From Hermatobates lingyangjiaoensis (Eukaryota; Arthropoda; Insecta; Hemiptera; Hermatobatidae): a stretch of DNA of 64,000 nt. The notes beneath the pieces were generated by a model. It was given only the letters and a program-made list of their open reading frames with translations. It had not been told where the DNA came from and made no database searches. Shown here piece by piece: positions 1-9,562 of the stretch. Every line of letters starts with the position of its first letter. Within the stretch, counting starts at the first letter, position 1. Location of the stretch: assembly GCA_026182355.1 (NCBI GenBank), contig JAPFBL010000035.1:1-64000 (forward strand), given 5' to 3'. Position numbers and translations under genes: made by a program.

Positions 1-1041
1 GTATGTGAAGTATACACACAGACTCCCCAATACCACATCCAGTCATTATGTCCGCCTCTATGACATATCTGTGTAGAGCACGAACTCAGAGTCGTGTCCC
101 GTTGCACAGTTTTGGGGCACTCATGTTTCGTAACATGAAATTTTTACTGCTACTAAATTGTAGCATGATTGGTGCTCTACTTTAAGTTTTTACTCATGAG
201 CAGGCAGTCGAGGAGAAATAAATTCAGAGTCAAGAAATTCAATTAGATAATGAACTGCTTCTTCGTCACTAATCCAATCTCTTTACTGACTTGTAAGTTC
301 TTTCCTCGGCTTCATACAGCGTAAGAACTTGTTTTTTGATTTTTCCTCCCTGTTCATATTAAGAGTTGAGAATTGCTCGTTTACAAAACATTTATTCTCA
401 ATAGATAGTACATCCTTAACTCTGTGAAACACCATTTCAATGATGTCAAATACGCAATATATTCATATGCTCAATTGAAATTAAAATCAACTAACAATAC
501 CTACTTGCCACACCTGTGTATTTTCAAAACAAACTTGTCTGTGAAGTTAGGAAAATACAGCTAAAAGCCCCATAACTTCGCTTCTGTACTGAATTAATAA
601 TCTATTTAGAGCCCATATTTTAAGTTAGGCCACACAAATCCAGTGTCAATGTTTCAGCTCGCTATGTCTTATGGTGGCTGAGTTTACTTGTGACAAACAT
701 TTTTGCGTTAAACGTCCATAACTTCACTTCTACGTTGAATTTCCAATCAATTCATAGCCTATATTTTAAGTTAGACCTACACAAATCTACTGTAAAAGTT
801 TCAGCTTTATATGTCTTATGGTAGCTGAGTTTACCTGTGACAAAGTTTTGCGGACAAACCGACAAACCGACAAACCGACAAACCGACAAACTGACAAACC
901 GACAAACCGACAAACCGACAAACCGACAGAAATTTTTCTAAGGGTGGATTCGGTTTCTCCAATGTATGAAACGTAAAGAAAACTTGAAATGAGTCAGTTC
1001 TAAGCAATGTACAGACAAAATCATTATTTTATTTATAAAGA
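1..1041 (-). mobile_element. Helitron copy 1, 3' end cut by window edge
   Basis: Nearly identical to positions 1602-2657, read on the minus strand. Its 5' end (minus) is TC at 1041-1040 within A/TCTTTATAAATAAAAT, the usual Helitron A^T insertion context. The extreme left of the window (1-170) holds the antisense of a degraded helicase C-terminal coding piece. An internal 8-bp minisatellite lies at about 853-928. The remainder up to the TC end shows no open frame. It is a decayed copy, and its CTAG 3' end lies outside the window. Confidence 0.7.
853..928. repeat. 8-bp minisatellite (GACAAACC)n inside Helitron copy 1
   Basis: About nine tandem copies of GACAAACC with one C-to-T variant. The same array, with different length and small indels, lies at 2455-2544 in copy 2. 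The copy at 36.7 kb has a single unit near 37,898. It is therefore an expansion inside the transposon. Confidence 0.9.
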
Positions 1042-1171
1042 TAAATTTGCACTACTGTCATCGGCGATCACGCAAGCCACTGGGCTACTCTGGTCCCATA
1101 CCTTACATTATTACCAGTGTATTTATTAAGCAAATATTAAATTAAAAAAAAGTTGACAGTTATATATAATA
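1042..1171. other. spacer between Helitron copies with an A-box-like stretch
   Basis: Holds a GC-richer stretch (1063-1105). On the minus strand it contains AGTAGCCCAGTGGC, which resembles a pol III A box as found in tRNA-derived SINEs. No B box follows, so it is at most a SINE fragment interrupted by the Helitron copy. Confidence 0.25.
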
Positions 1172-1189
1172 CATAGCAAACGTACCCGT

Positions 1190-1770
1190 CTTTGACGGAA
1201 TCAGAAGTTCCTGTTTTGTTTTATTGCCGTGTGCCTATGCCTTTTGGCTATACCACTGAGGAATCAGAAGTTCCGTCATTTTTGGTATTTCAAAATGTCA
1301 TTAGAAATTATAGAATAGTAGAAAATACCATTATTACTACAGTGTTAAACAAATGCCTCCAGGTAATACACTACATTAGCTGTCTATCCTTCAGGTTCAT
1401 GGTAGAAGAAAGAGTTGAAACCTCTGACCGTTGAGCATGTAAACTACATTTGACCATGTGAGAAAAACTTGGTTTTGCTACCTTGTATTCCTGCGTTAGA
1501 TGAAGTCTCCCTTTGCGACTTAGTTAACGTCATTGCGAAATAGACTCTGACCCGACTTTGCAATCATTTCAACGTAAACAGACAGTGGCTCGGAATCAAT
1601 GGTATGTGAAGTATACACACAGACTCCCCAATACCACATCCAGTCATTATGTCCGCCTCTATGGCATATCTGTGTAGAGCACGAACTCAGAGTCGTGTCC
1701 CGTTGCACAGTTTTGGGGCACTCATGTTTCGTAACATGAAATTTGTTACTGCTACTAAATTGCAGCATGA
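1190..1770 (-). pseudogene. Helitron helicase C-terminal fragment (PIF1-type), broken
   Basis: In the minus strand, around 1500-1560, a frame reads RVRVYFAMTLTKSQ, followed by NAGIQGSKTKFFSHGQM. These match the late conserved motifs of PIF1-type Helitron helicases (FAMTINKSQGQTL... FSHGQLYVA). Further 3' an EPEGQTANVVYYLEA-type piece matches the usual EGKTKNVVYPEAL end. The pieces lie in different frames with stops between them, so it is a pseudogene. The N-terminal Rep domain and Walker motifs are absent. A continuous 82-codon open frame at 1520-1768 is the same stretch in a shifted frame. Confidence 0.7.
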
Positions 1771-2454
1771 TTGGTGCTCTACTTTAAGTTTTTACTCATG
1801 AGCAGGCAGTCCAGGAGAAATAAATTCAGAGTCAAGAAATTCAATTAGATAATGAACTGCTTCTTCATCACTAATCCAATCTCTTTACTGACTTGTAAGT
1901 TCTTTCCTCGGCTTCATAGAGCGTAAGAACTTGTTTGTTGATTTCTTATGCCTGTTCATATTAAGGGCTGAGAATTGCTCGTTTACAAAACATTTATTCT
2001 CAATAGATAGTACATCCTTAACTCTGTGAAACACCATTTCAATGATGTCAAATACGCAATATTTTCATATGCTCAATTGAAATTAAAATCAACTAACAAT
2101 ACCTACTTGCCACACCTGTGTATTTTCAAAACAAACTTGTCTGTGAAGTTAGGAAAATACAGCTAAAAGCCCCATAACTTCGCTTCTGTACTGAATTAAT
2201 AATCTATTTAGAGCCCATATTTTAAGTTAGGCACACACAAATCCAGTGTCAATGTTTCAGCTCGCTATGTCTTATGGTGGCTGAGTTTACTTGTGACAAA
2301 CATTTTTGCGTTAAACGTCCATAACTTCACTTCTACGTTGAATTTCCAATCAATTCATAGCCTATATTTTAAGTTAGACCTACACAAATCTACTGTAAAA
2401 GTTTCAGCTTTATATGTCTTATGGTAGCTGAGTTTACCTGTGACAAAGTTTTGC

Positions 2455-2544
2455 GGACAAACCGACAAACCGACAAACCGACAAACGACAAACCGACAAA
2501 CCAAACCGACAAACCGACAAACCGACAAACCGACGAAACCGACA
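2455..2544. repeat. 8-bp minisatellite (GACAAACC)n inside Helitron copy 2
   Basis: About eleven units of GACAAACC with several one- to three-base indels, at the same place within the element as 853-928. The length difference from copy 1 shows slippage after the copies separated. Confidence 0.9.
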
Positions 2545-2657
2545 GAAATTTTTCTAAGGGTGGATTCGGTTTCTCCAATGTATGAAACGTAAAGAAAACT
2601 TGAAATGAGTCAGTTCTAAGCAATGTACAGACAAAATCATTATTTTATTTATAAAGA

Positions 2658-3252
2658 TTGCGTATTTGAGCTTATTGACAGGCTGTTTTCCAGAGTAAAA
2701 ACTTAAAGTAGGAGCACCAATAATGCTGAAATTTAGTAGCAGTAACAAGTTCCATGTTACAAAACGTGAGTGCTTCAAAAATGTGCAACGGGACACGACT
2801 CTAAGTTCGTACTCTGTACAGATACGCTATAGAGGCGGACATCATGACTTGGTGTGGTACTGGGGAGTCTGTGTATATACCAGGCAACCCATTGATTCCA
2901 AGCCACTATCAGTTTCCATTCAAACGATATCAATGTCCCGTCAGTGTATGTTTCGCAATGACGGTAACTAACTCACAAGAGAAAACCCTAACCACCGCAG
3001 GAATTGAAGTGAGTGAGACCAAGTTTTTCTCACATGATCAACTGTAGTTTGCTTGCCCAAGAGTCAGAGGTTGACCAACTCTTTGTTCTTCCATGAACCT
3101 GAAGGACAGACAGCTAATCTGGCGTATAGGGAGGCATTTGCTTAACACTGTACTAATAATGCTATTTTTTATTATTCGATCATTTCTAATGATATTTTGG
3201 AATACAGTGTATCATCTCCGAATTTTTGAAAAACTACCCGTCAATGTGCTAG
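2658..3252 (+). mobile_element. Helitron copy 3, inverted and 5'-truncated
   Basis: Begins directly at the TC end of copy 2 and runs in the opposite direction. It matches the reverse complement of 36,703-37,480 with an internal deletion near 2700. Its 3' end is GTGCTAG at 3246-3252 followed by T, the intact CTRR terminus. The order copy 1 (minus), copy 2 (minus), copy 3 (plus) gives a nested head-to-head cluster. Confidence 0.7.
2720..3185 (+). pseudogene. Helitron helicase C-terminal fragment in copy 3
   Basis: The clearest helicase remnant of the family. One frame (2844-3047) reads PVSVCFAMTVTNSQEKTL and then ETKFFSHDQL before a stop, where family members continue with YVACSRV. After the stop the same frame gives FACPRVRG. 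About 60 bases further, another frame gives HEPEGQTANLAYREAF, which corresponds to the end of the helicase. FAMT..KSQ..T and FSH.QL..A.SRV are the late motifs of PIF1-type helicases. One frameshift and at least two stops make it non-functional. Confidence 0.75.
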
Positions 3253-3334
3253 TATACTTATTAAACTCGTATGACTGATCTTTATTTGGTTTCTTGCCAC
3301 CGTTCATTGTCTGAATAAATAATAGAACATACGT

Positions 3335-3410
3335 AATTTTGTGGGATTCGAACCCATGACCTTTGTAATTGAAGTCCTGTGCTATCCTCTGGGCTATCGG
3401 GGCTTTCTTA
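3335..3410 (-). repeat. tRNA-derived SINE head or tRNA pseudogene
   Basis: On the minus strand there is an A-box-like TAGCCCAGAGGATAGC (3396-3381) and, about 30 nt further, a B box GGTTCGAATCC (3354-3344) in a perfect T arm (TGGG TTCGAAT CCCA). The 5' acceptor half AGCCCCG has no matching 3' half and the anticodon stem is poorly paired. It is not a functional tRNA; a tRNA-derived SINE head is most likely. No SINE tail is obvious. Confidence 0.5.
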
Positions 3411-4679
3411 CAATACAGTCCCAAAACCTGATGTAAATAACGTCTTGAATATTTATAAAACTCTGTTGATCTTTATTGCTTGTTACTTTTTGTTTGCACA
3501 CAGCCAAAACTTGGAATACCTGTTAACTCCAGTTTATGCCGAATTATCGAAATAAATATTCAAGAAAGCAGTCAGTAATATATTACTTTATAAATAACGG
3601 TATTAAAAAAAATCTGGAGTGGCCTACACTCAACTTTACTATAAGTAAATTTAATATCAATCTTCTTGGGTATATAATATATAATGTTTCATTTAAGCAT
3701 AATGTAAACATCTAAATGGGAGATGTTTATTAGTGTTTCAATCCTGAGGCAGTCAGACAGTAGTGATTGATCAATATCACTTATTGAACAATAAGTATCG
3801 ACTTATCAATATATAAGCTTATTTTTGTACATCACACCACTGATCCAAATAATCTCATTAGTATAACTACAGCAGTAATAACGTTTTTTAAAAGCCAAAG
3901 TAAAAAATTTCTTGATACGAAATAATCTCCTACAAGAGAACATGGCTTTTGTTCAAATAGCCAGTGGATTTCTTACATCGTTTACTTCACCTCCTTCTAC
4001 ATTAAATATTTAAGCCAAATTTTTAAATTTAAAACAGGATAATACTCTTATTTTCTCTGAAAAACATCATAAACATCGAAGAAAAGATGTCCTTTTCAGA
4101 TAATTTATAATTATGGATGTACGTTAATTACATTCATTAATCTTCAAACGAATGATTTCAATTCTGAATTATATTTTACAATTTTGGTCTGTTATAGAAT
4201 TATTATACTGGTAATTTTATGGCTTTTTGGTATTTAATAAAATTATTTTCCTTCCCCTTTGTCAAAATCATGTATACACATTTCTTCTGAGGGAGTGTTA
4301 TCTTTTTCCTGCCTGCTGTACTCTGTTATAAGGTTGCTATGAATGTATATTGAGTTAAGCCAGTTTACTGAATAATGAAGTTATTGAATATGTAAGACTC
4401 AATTCGTTTTATGTCATAATTATTTTTTTAGGAATTATAATAGGAATAAATTTTAATTTTGCAGTTACTATGACAACTAAAAGTGGATAATTGGTCCATA
4501 ACAAACTTTCCTTGTATTTACAAGTTTCTATTTAGAAATAGACAACTGTCTATCAACTCACCACTATCGGGATATATATTCTAGTTATTCGTTTTACTTT
4601 TGCTACAATTCATATGTTTTGTAGAAGTATTTATGACTCTATCCTGGTGATTTAACTATTCGATTAACAGGAATCGAGT
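3411..4679. other. AT-rich non-coding stretch
   Basis: No open frame of interest, no terminal repeats and no RNA gene seen. Only short A/T runs. Confidence 0.6.
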
Positions 4680-4952
4680 TGACATCCATGGTGACATCCA
4701 TAGGTGTGATCCATAGCTGGCATCCACAGGTAGCATCCACAGGTGTCATCCACAGATGCCATCCATAGGTGTCATACAGGGGTAGCATCCACAGGTGAGA
4801 TCCATAGGTGGCATCCACAGGTGCCATCCATAGGTGTCATCATGAGGTAGCATCCACAGGTGTCATCCATAGGTGTCATTCACAGGTAGCATCTACATGT
4901 GCCATCCACAGGTGCTAACCTTAGATGTCATCTATAGGTGGCATCCAAATAG
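4680..4952. repeat. 13-bp minisatellite
   Basis: About 21 imperfect copies of a 13-bp unit of the type GTCATCCACAGGT / AGCATCCATAGGT. Variants fall mainly at positions 1-3 and 9-10 of the unit. The unit length is not a simple expansion of a microsatellite. Short open frames over it (4639-4827 minus, 4873-5082 plus) are by-products of the periodicity. Confidence 0.9.
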
Positions 4953-5949
4953 TGATTCTACTGTGATGTGTCAATTTAATGTCAAATATATAGCTACGAG
5001 TATATTCCTTTCAACCGTCTTCAATACTTTAAGAAGGTTATGTACATATGACAACAGGGTTTCAGCAAGTGGGTTTGTTTGAGCTAGAAGACTGTTGGAT
5101 AAAATTTGAAAATTTCGAATATTAATGCAATTAGCCAGTTTACATACTCAAATCAAAGTCAAAGTCAACGATTCAGTATAACTATAACTGTTATAGTTGG
5201 GAGCTTCTAATTTTTGAAAATAATAAATACGAACTCTTAGACTAGAATAGTGAAAAAACTGGATATTTGTCAACAAACATAAATCCTGTTTCTTGAGGAA
5301 AGAGTCCATTCGTCACATTTCAATATCATGGTAAGATCCTACGAGTACAATTCACAAAGATGAAGTAATTTTAACTGTTATAAAGTTTTGCTCAAAAGTG
5401 CAATATATAGATTTATTAAACCATTTTATGAGACAAATCTATCATACCACGGAAGACAAAGGAAATTTATTTATGTTTATTGGCGGTGATTTTATAATCT
5501 AAAAATATTATTTCTCTTATATCTCCTATAAGTCAATAAATTTTTAAATTTTTTCCACTATAAACATCAATTTTATCTCAGAAGATTCACTCAAAAATTT
5601 TAGGATAAACAAACAATTTTTATAGCTTTATTGCCCTTTGCCATCATTGAAATTTTATTATTTTTTTTTACACATTGCTAATTTTTTGTTCCATTTATGA
5701 ACAAATTTTCATGATTATTTTACGAGCCGTTTAGCGTCAAAAAAACATTTTCTGAAAATAGAAATCGTACTGTAACGCCTCTTTGAAGAACGCAATTTTT
5801 AAAAAAATTATTTCAACTCATTTTCCACATAATGTTCTATTTTTAGGTATAATTTCATTTTGATCTGTCCAACGGTATGGCTTCTATCGCTCTCACAAGC
5901 TTTGAGATTGAATTATAAGTCAAAATTTTTACATTTTATTGAAAAAAAA
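4953..5949. other. AT-rich non-coding stretch
   Basis: No gene seen. The right-hand part (from about 5640) may be the upstream portion of the repeat described at 5950-6372, but its boundary cannot be fixed from this window. Confidence 0.4.
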
Positions 5950-6372
5950 TATTTCTCGTTGTTTTAAAATTCTGAATACATTTTTCGTTTATTGTATTTG
6001 TAACTCCAAAGATAATGCCAAAATTTCAAAACTCTAGAGTTAGCAGGTTAGGAGAAAAAATGTTTTCTAAAAACCGGTTTTTGGCAAAAAGGTGGCTTTC
6101 CAATCATGCATAATTCTTCCCAAACAATAGGGATCATCTACATTTTGTGTTAAATATCAACTTGACCCATCAAAGATTCTGGACCGAAGCGTGGTAACAA
6201 GCAATGCTAACACACTCACCCTCCCACCCACCCACCCACCCACACACACAGACATCATCGCAAAAACATAATAAAACGACTTCTGGGACCTCAAAACATG
6301 TAATTCCGTCAAAATCTCAAGATCGAATTTTTTCACGATCACTATACTTTACTTATAGTAAAGTAAAAAGAA
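5950..6372. repeat. dispersed repeat family R-A, copy 1
   Basis: Shared blocks with 12,830-13,105, 43,520-43,770 and 47,085-47,255. In order they are AATTTCAAAACTCTAGAGTTAG, CATGCATAATTC, AAAGATTCTGGACCG, a CCCACCCA/CACACA tract (6222-6250), CAAAACATGTAATTCCGT, TTTTTTCACGATCACTATAC, and a terminal palindrome CTTTACTTATAGTAAAG (6347-6363). The palindrome may be a terminal structure or terminator. No protein is encoded. The family is a non-autonomous transposon of unknown class. Confidence 0.65.
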
Positions 6373-8896
6373 AATCAAAAATAAATTCTTTCAAAATAAT
6401 TCAGGTAAATTAATGACTCTAGATGGAAAATTTATTACCGATATTGAATAAACTTAGCAGCTATTTTCTTCGAAAGATAAGAATCTTTGTTTTCATGATT
6501 TAATAACAAGATAATTTAGCCACTGATCGTTACAAGGCGTTTCATACCAAACTATCCTCTCACCCAAATCCACTCGTACAAAACCTTGCTCTTTCCACAA
6601 CTTCCCAGAATTCCCCAAGACGACTTAAGAGAAGATGGCCTAGGGACCTTCTGCCATGATCATCCAGAATCAGGAAATGAAGTGAAAAGTTGAACCAGTG
6701 AGTATCATTCTTTGCTCATATTACCAAAGTTATTTGTATTGCTCATATTACCTATGCTTGTTATGCAACATATGCGTAGTTGTGTATTTAAATAAATATG
6801 TTAAAAAAATTAACAAGAAACATCAGTAACAGTTATTCCTGTTAATAACGTTCAGTGAATTTATGTTATTATATGTTGCTTTAATTTCTTAACATGGGTG
6901 GTCACGGGGTTGTCTAGAAATACACTAGGTGTCTGATAAATACTGGTGAAGACAGAGTTGAAAAAATGAAAATAATGAGATTATAATGCCCGAATACATG
7001 ATTAAACGTTCACATAATGTTTTCCAGTGTATTGAATGCATTTACTCTTCATTTCCCAACCACAAATATTGTTCACAGAAAATTCTATATTAATTTTATT
7101 TAACGAGGCCATCAAAAAATTAATCATAAGTTCATTGAAAATTTTCCAGGAGAAATTAAAGAATATCTGCCATATAACTCTGTGTAAGAACAGAAATCAC
7201 ACATTACCCTCAAGAATTTCTGGCTTATTAGAGTTGTCTGGATTGCCCAAACAGAACTAGAACTGAAACAAGAAAGTTCCTGTCCAGCCATGAGAAATGC
7301 GATCCACCGCGATTGTGTAATAACACAAGACTAAGAAATAAGGAACTTTATGACAAAGTCATTGTTTGGAAAATTATCGCATCACAGTTTCAATGAAAAA
7401 TATTTTTAATTTTAAGATTGAAAATTGTTTTATTCGAAGAGGACAACAGTCCTTTTTCAATACTGGTAGATGTACTGTTGTCTTCCTATGACCTCAATTA
7501 AACAGAATAACTTCCAGTTTACTCTTGAGAATGAAACTCTTCCAAGGCAGGATGAGTTGTAAGGAAGACATACGGGATACAATGGTTCGTTTTTATAAAA
7601 TCTTATGCGAAAAATCTAATAAATTTCAATTATTTTTGCCACTAATTGTGGCAAATATGTGCTAAATATGTGGATGTGCCATTGTTTGATACCTTATTCT
7701 CCACCAAGAGCAGCTAACTTAAACGGTAGATAGAATATTTTACCGAACGACATTTGGATTTAAAAACCATTAAAAAAAAATCTTAGGCCACTAATGTGGA
7801 CACCATTTGTTGTTTGACTGGTGCGTATTTTTTTTTGTTTTCTTTCCTGTGGTGTTCATGCTGACATATTATTAAATTTTTCAAATAAAGAACAACAAAA
7901 TGAAGACAACTTTTATGTACATAGCCTAAACGTAAAGAGCCAAAAATAAAAAAAAGTTGAGTATTATAAATTTTAAACGCTACTGTAAATCCAACAAAGC
8001 AGGCATTAGATAGTGAAACCATTTTAATATTGATATCTTGTTTCATTACTGAATGCGATACTCGAAATTCTCCAGTCTGAATATTCAAGTTGGTAATAAA
8101 GTAAAAAGCATTTCGCTAGCCACTCTGTCAGGTTCATTATGATCTGGCCTTTTTACCTCCTTCCACTAAAACTACAATTTCATATACTATATTCGCTCAC
8201 TATTTCAGTCTAAAATATTCTGTTTAATGCCAACTTAAAAACGTTTCCTTATTTTAATTTAAATAATTTAATATACGAATATATTTCGATACTAATATGC
8301 ACAATTGAAGCATTACATTATCTCTTCCTCAAAATTTTTCTTAATGTTTCCCTCTAAACATTTTTCAATTCCTTTAAATATCAATAGAAACTCTATCAAT
8401 ACTTATATGAGTAAAAGCCAGCAATAAATTTAGACACAAATTTTCATCTTCATGTGTTTATACCTGCAAGTTTTTGGTGTTTATAGAACTGCTCTCTTCC
8501 TCACTGTTTTATACTTTTCTCCTTCGCGCTTTCTATCTATCACTCACTCATTCAATCTCTTAAGAAAAACTGCATTCTTCGTTTCTTACTAATCACTATT
8601 AATCACAGTGAATGAAAAAATGCATAAAATGTTATATAGAGAATTTTTCAAGTTATCATGCTGTTTACTGAAGATCTGAGATTGTTCATAATAGGCTTAA
8701 CATAGTAGGGAATTGAGGCACAGGATACAAGGTAAAAAAACCTCTCCTTTCATGATTAGATTATAACGCGGATAATGAACAAAATAAACAACTTTCTTTG
8801 CTAGTTCATTCGTGGCTAATACACTCAATTGTATTTTACAATAAAAAACTTAATAAATATATAATTAGATTACTTTTTTCTGAGTGTTTGTTGTTC
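6373..8896. other. AT-rich stretch, no recognised gene
   Basis: Two short open frames occur: 74 codons at 7036-7260 (+) and 101 codons at 7783-8088 (-). Neither has a motif I recognise, and both have the biased composition (Asn, Lys, Ile, Leu) expected by chance at this AT content. No repeats with clear ends seen. Confidence 0.5.
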
Positions 8897-9562
8897 TTAC
8901 AAGAAACGTTCACTTGAATACGATATACTAAGCAATTTAGTGAAGAAATACTCTGTGCTACCATGTGCAATCAATTTTACAACAATGCATATATATATAT
9001 ATATCTCTGAATCCGTGGAATTTTGAACCTTGTAGGTACCAGCAGGCTTCTTTCCTTTTGAAGTCGATTGCTCGTCTGAGTTTTCAACTGCTTCATTATC
9101 ACTTATCTTGTAGGTACCAGTAGGCTTCTTTCCTTTTGAAGTCGATTGCTCGTCTGAGTTTTCAACTGCTTCATTATCACTTATCACTTTTGAGGATCTT
9201 TTTTTCTTTGGTGGCACATTCTCTACTTTATCCTTCTCTGAATCCGTGGAATTTTGAACCTTGTAGGTACCAGCAGGCTTCTTTCCTTTTGAAGTCGATT
9301 GCTCGTCTGAGTTTTCAACTGCTTCATTATCACTTATCACTTTTGAGGATCTTTTTTTCTTTGGTGGCACATTCTCTACTTTATCCTTCTCTGAATCCGT
9401 GGAATTTTGAACCTTGTAGGTACCAGCAGGCTTCTTTCCTTTTGAAGTCGATTGCTCGTCTGAGTTTTCAACTGCTTCATTATCACTTATCTTGTAGGTA
9501 CCAGCGCTTCTTTCCTTTTGAAGTCGATTGCTCGTCTGAGTTTTCAACTGCTTCATTATCAC
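8897..9562 (-). pseudogene. continuation of the repeat frame past the 2-bp deletion
   Basis: After a frame change at the deletion near 9506, the minus strand continues in the repeat frame through three A+B sets. It leaves the array at 9003, passes through the (TA)n tract, and ends after about 35 unrelated residues at 8897. The final non-repeat residues show no motif. It is either the broken 3' part of the same coding repeat or simply the non-coding edge of the array. Confidence 0.4.
8986..9004. repeat. (TA)n microsatellite at array edge
   Basis: A short TA run directly adjoining the left edge of the 231-bp array. It interrupts the repeat unit exactly after the TCTGAATCCG anchor, so the minus-strand repeat frame reads into it (SEIYIYI...). 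Confidence 0.9.

Larger units (their letters stand above)
1172..2657 (-). mobile_element. Helitron copy 2, near full length
   Basis: On the minus strand it starts TCTTTATAAATAAAATAATG at 2657 and ends near 1172 with the family end GGGTACGTTTGC followed by a mutated CTAG (CTATG). Termini TC...CTAG between A and T are the Helitron signature. It contains, in order on the minus strand, the (GGTTTGTC)n array, a non-coding section, and a degraded helicase C-terminus (about 1770-1190). At about 1.49 kb it is far too short for an autonomous element, so this is an internally deleted derivative that keeps only the helicase tail. Confidence 0.75.

Noticed and set aside
3335..3410. Functional tRNA gene.
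   Set aside because: The B box is perfect but the acceptor stem does not close and the anticodon stem is broken.
7783..8088. 101-codon minus-strand open frame as a small gene.
   Set aside because: No motif, composition as expected from AT-rich DNA, and no supporting splice or promoter signals.
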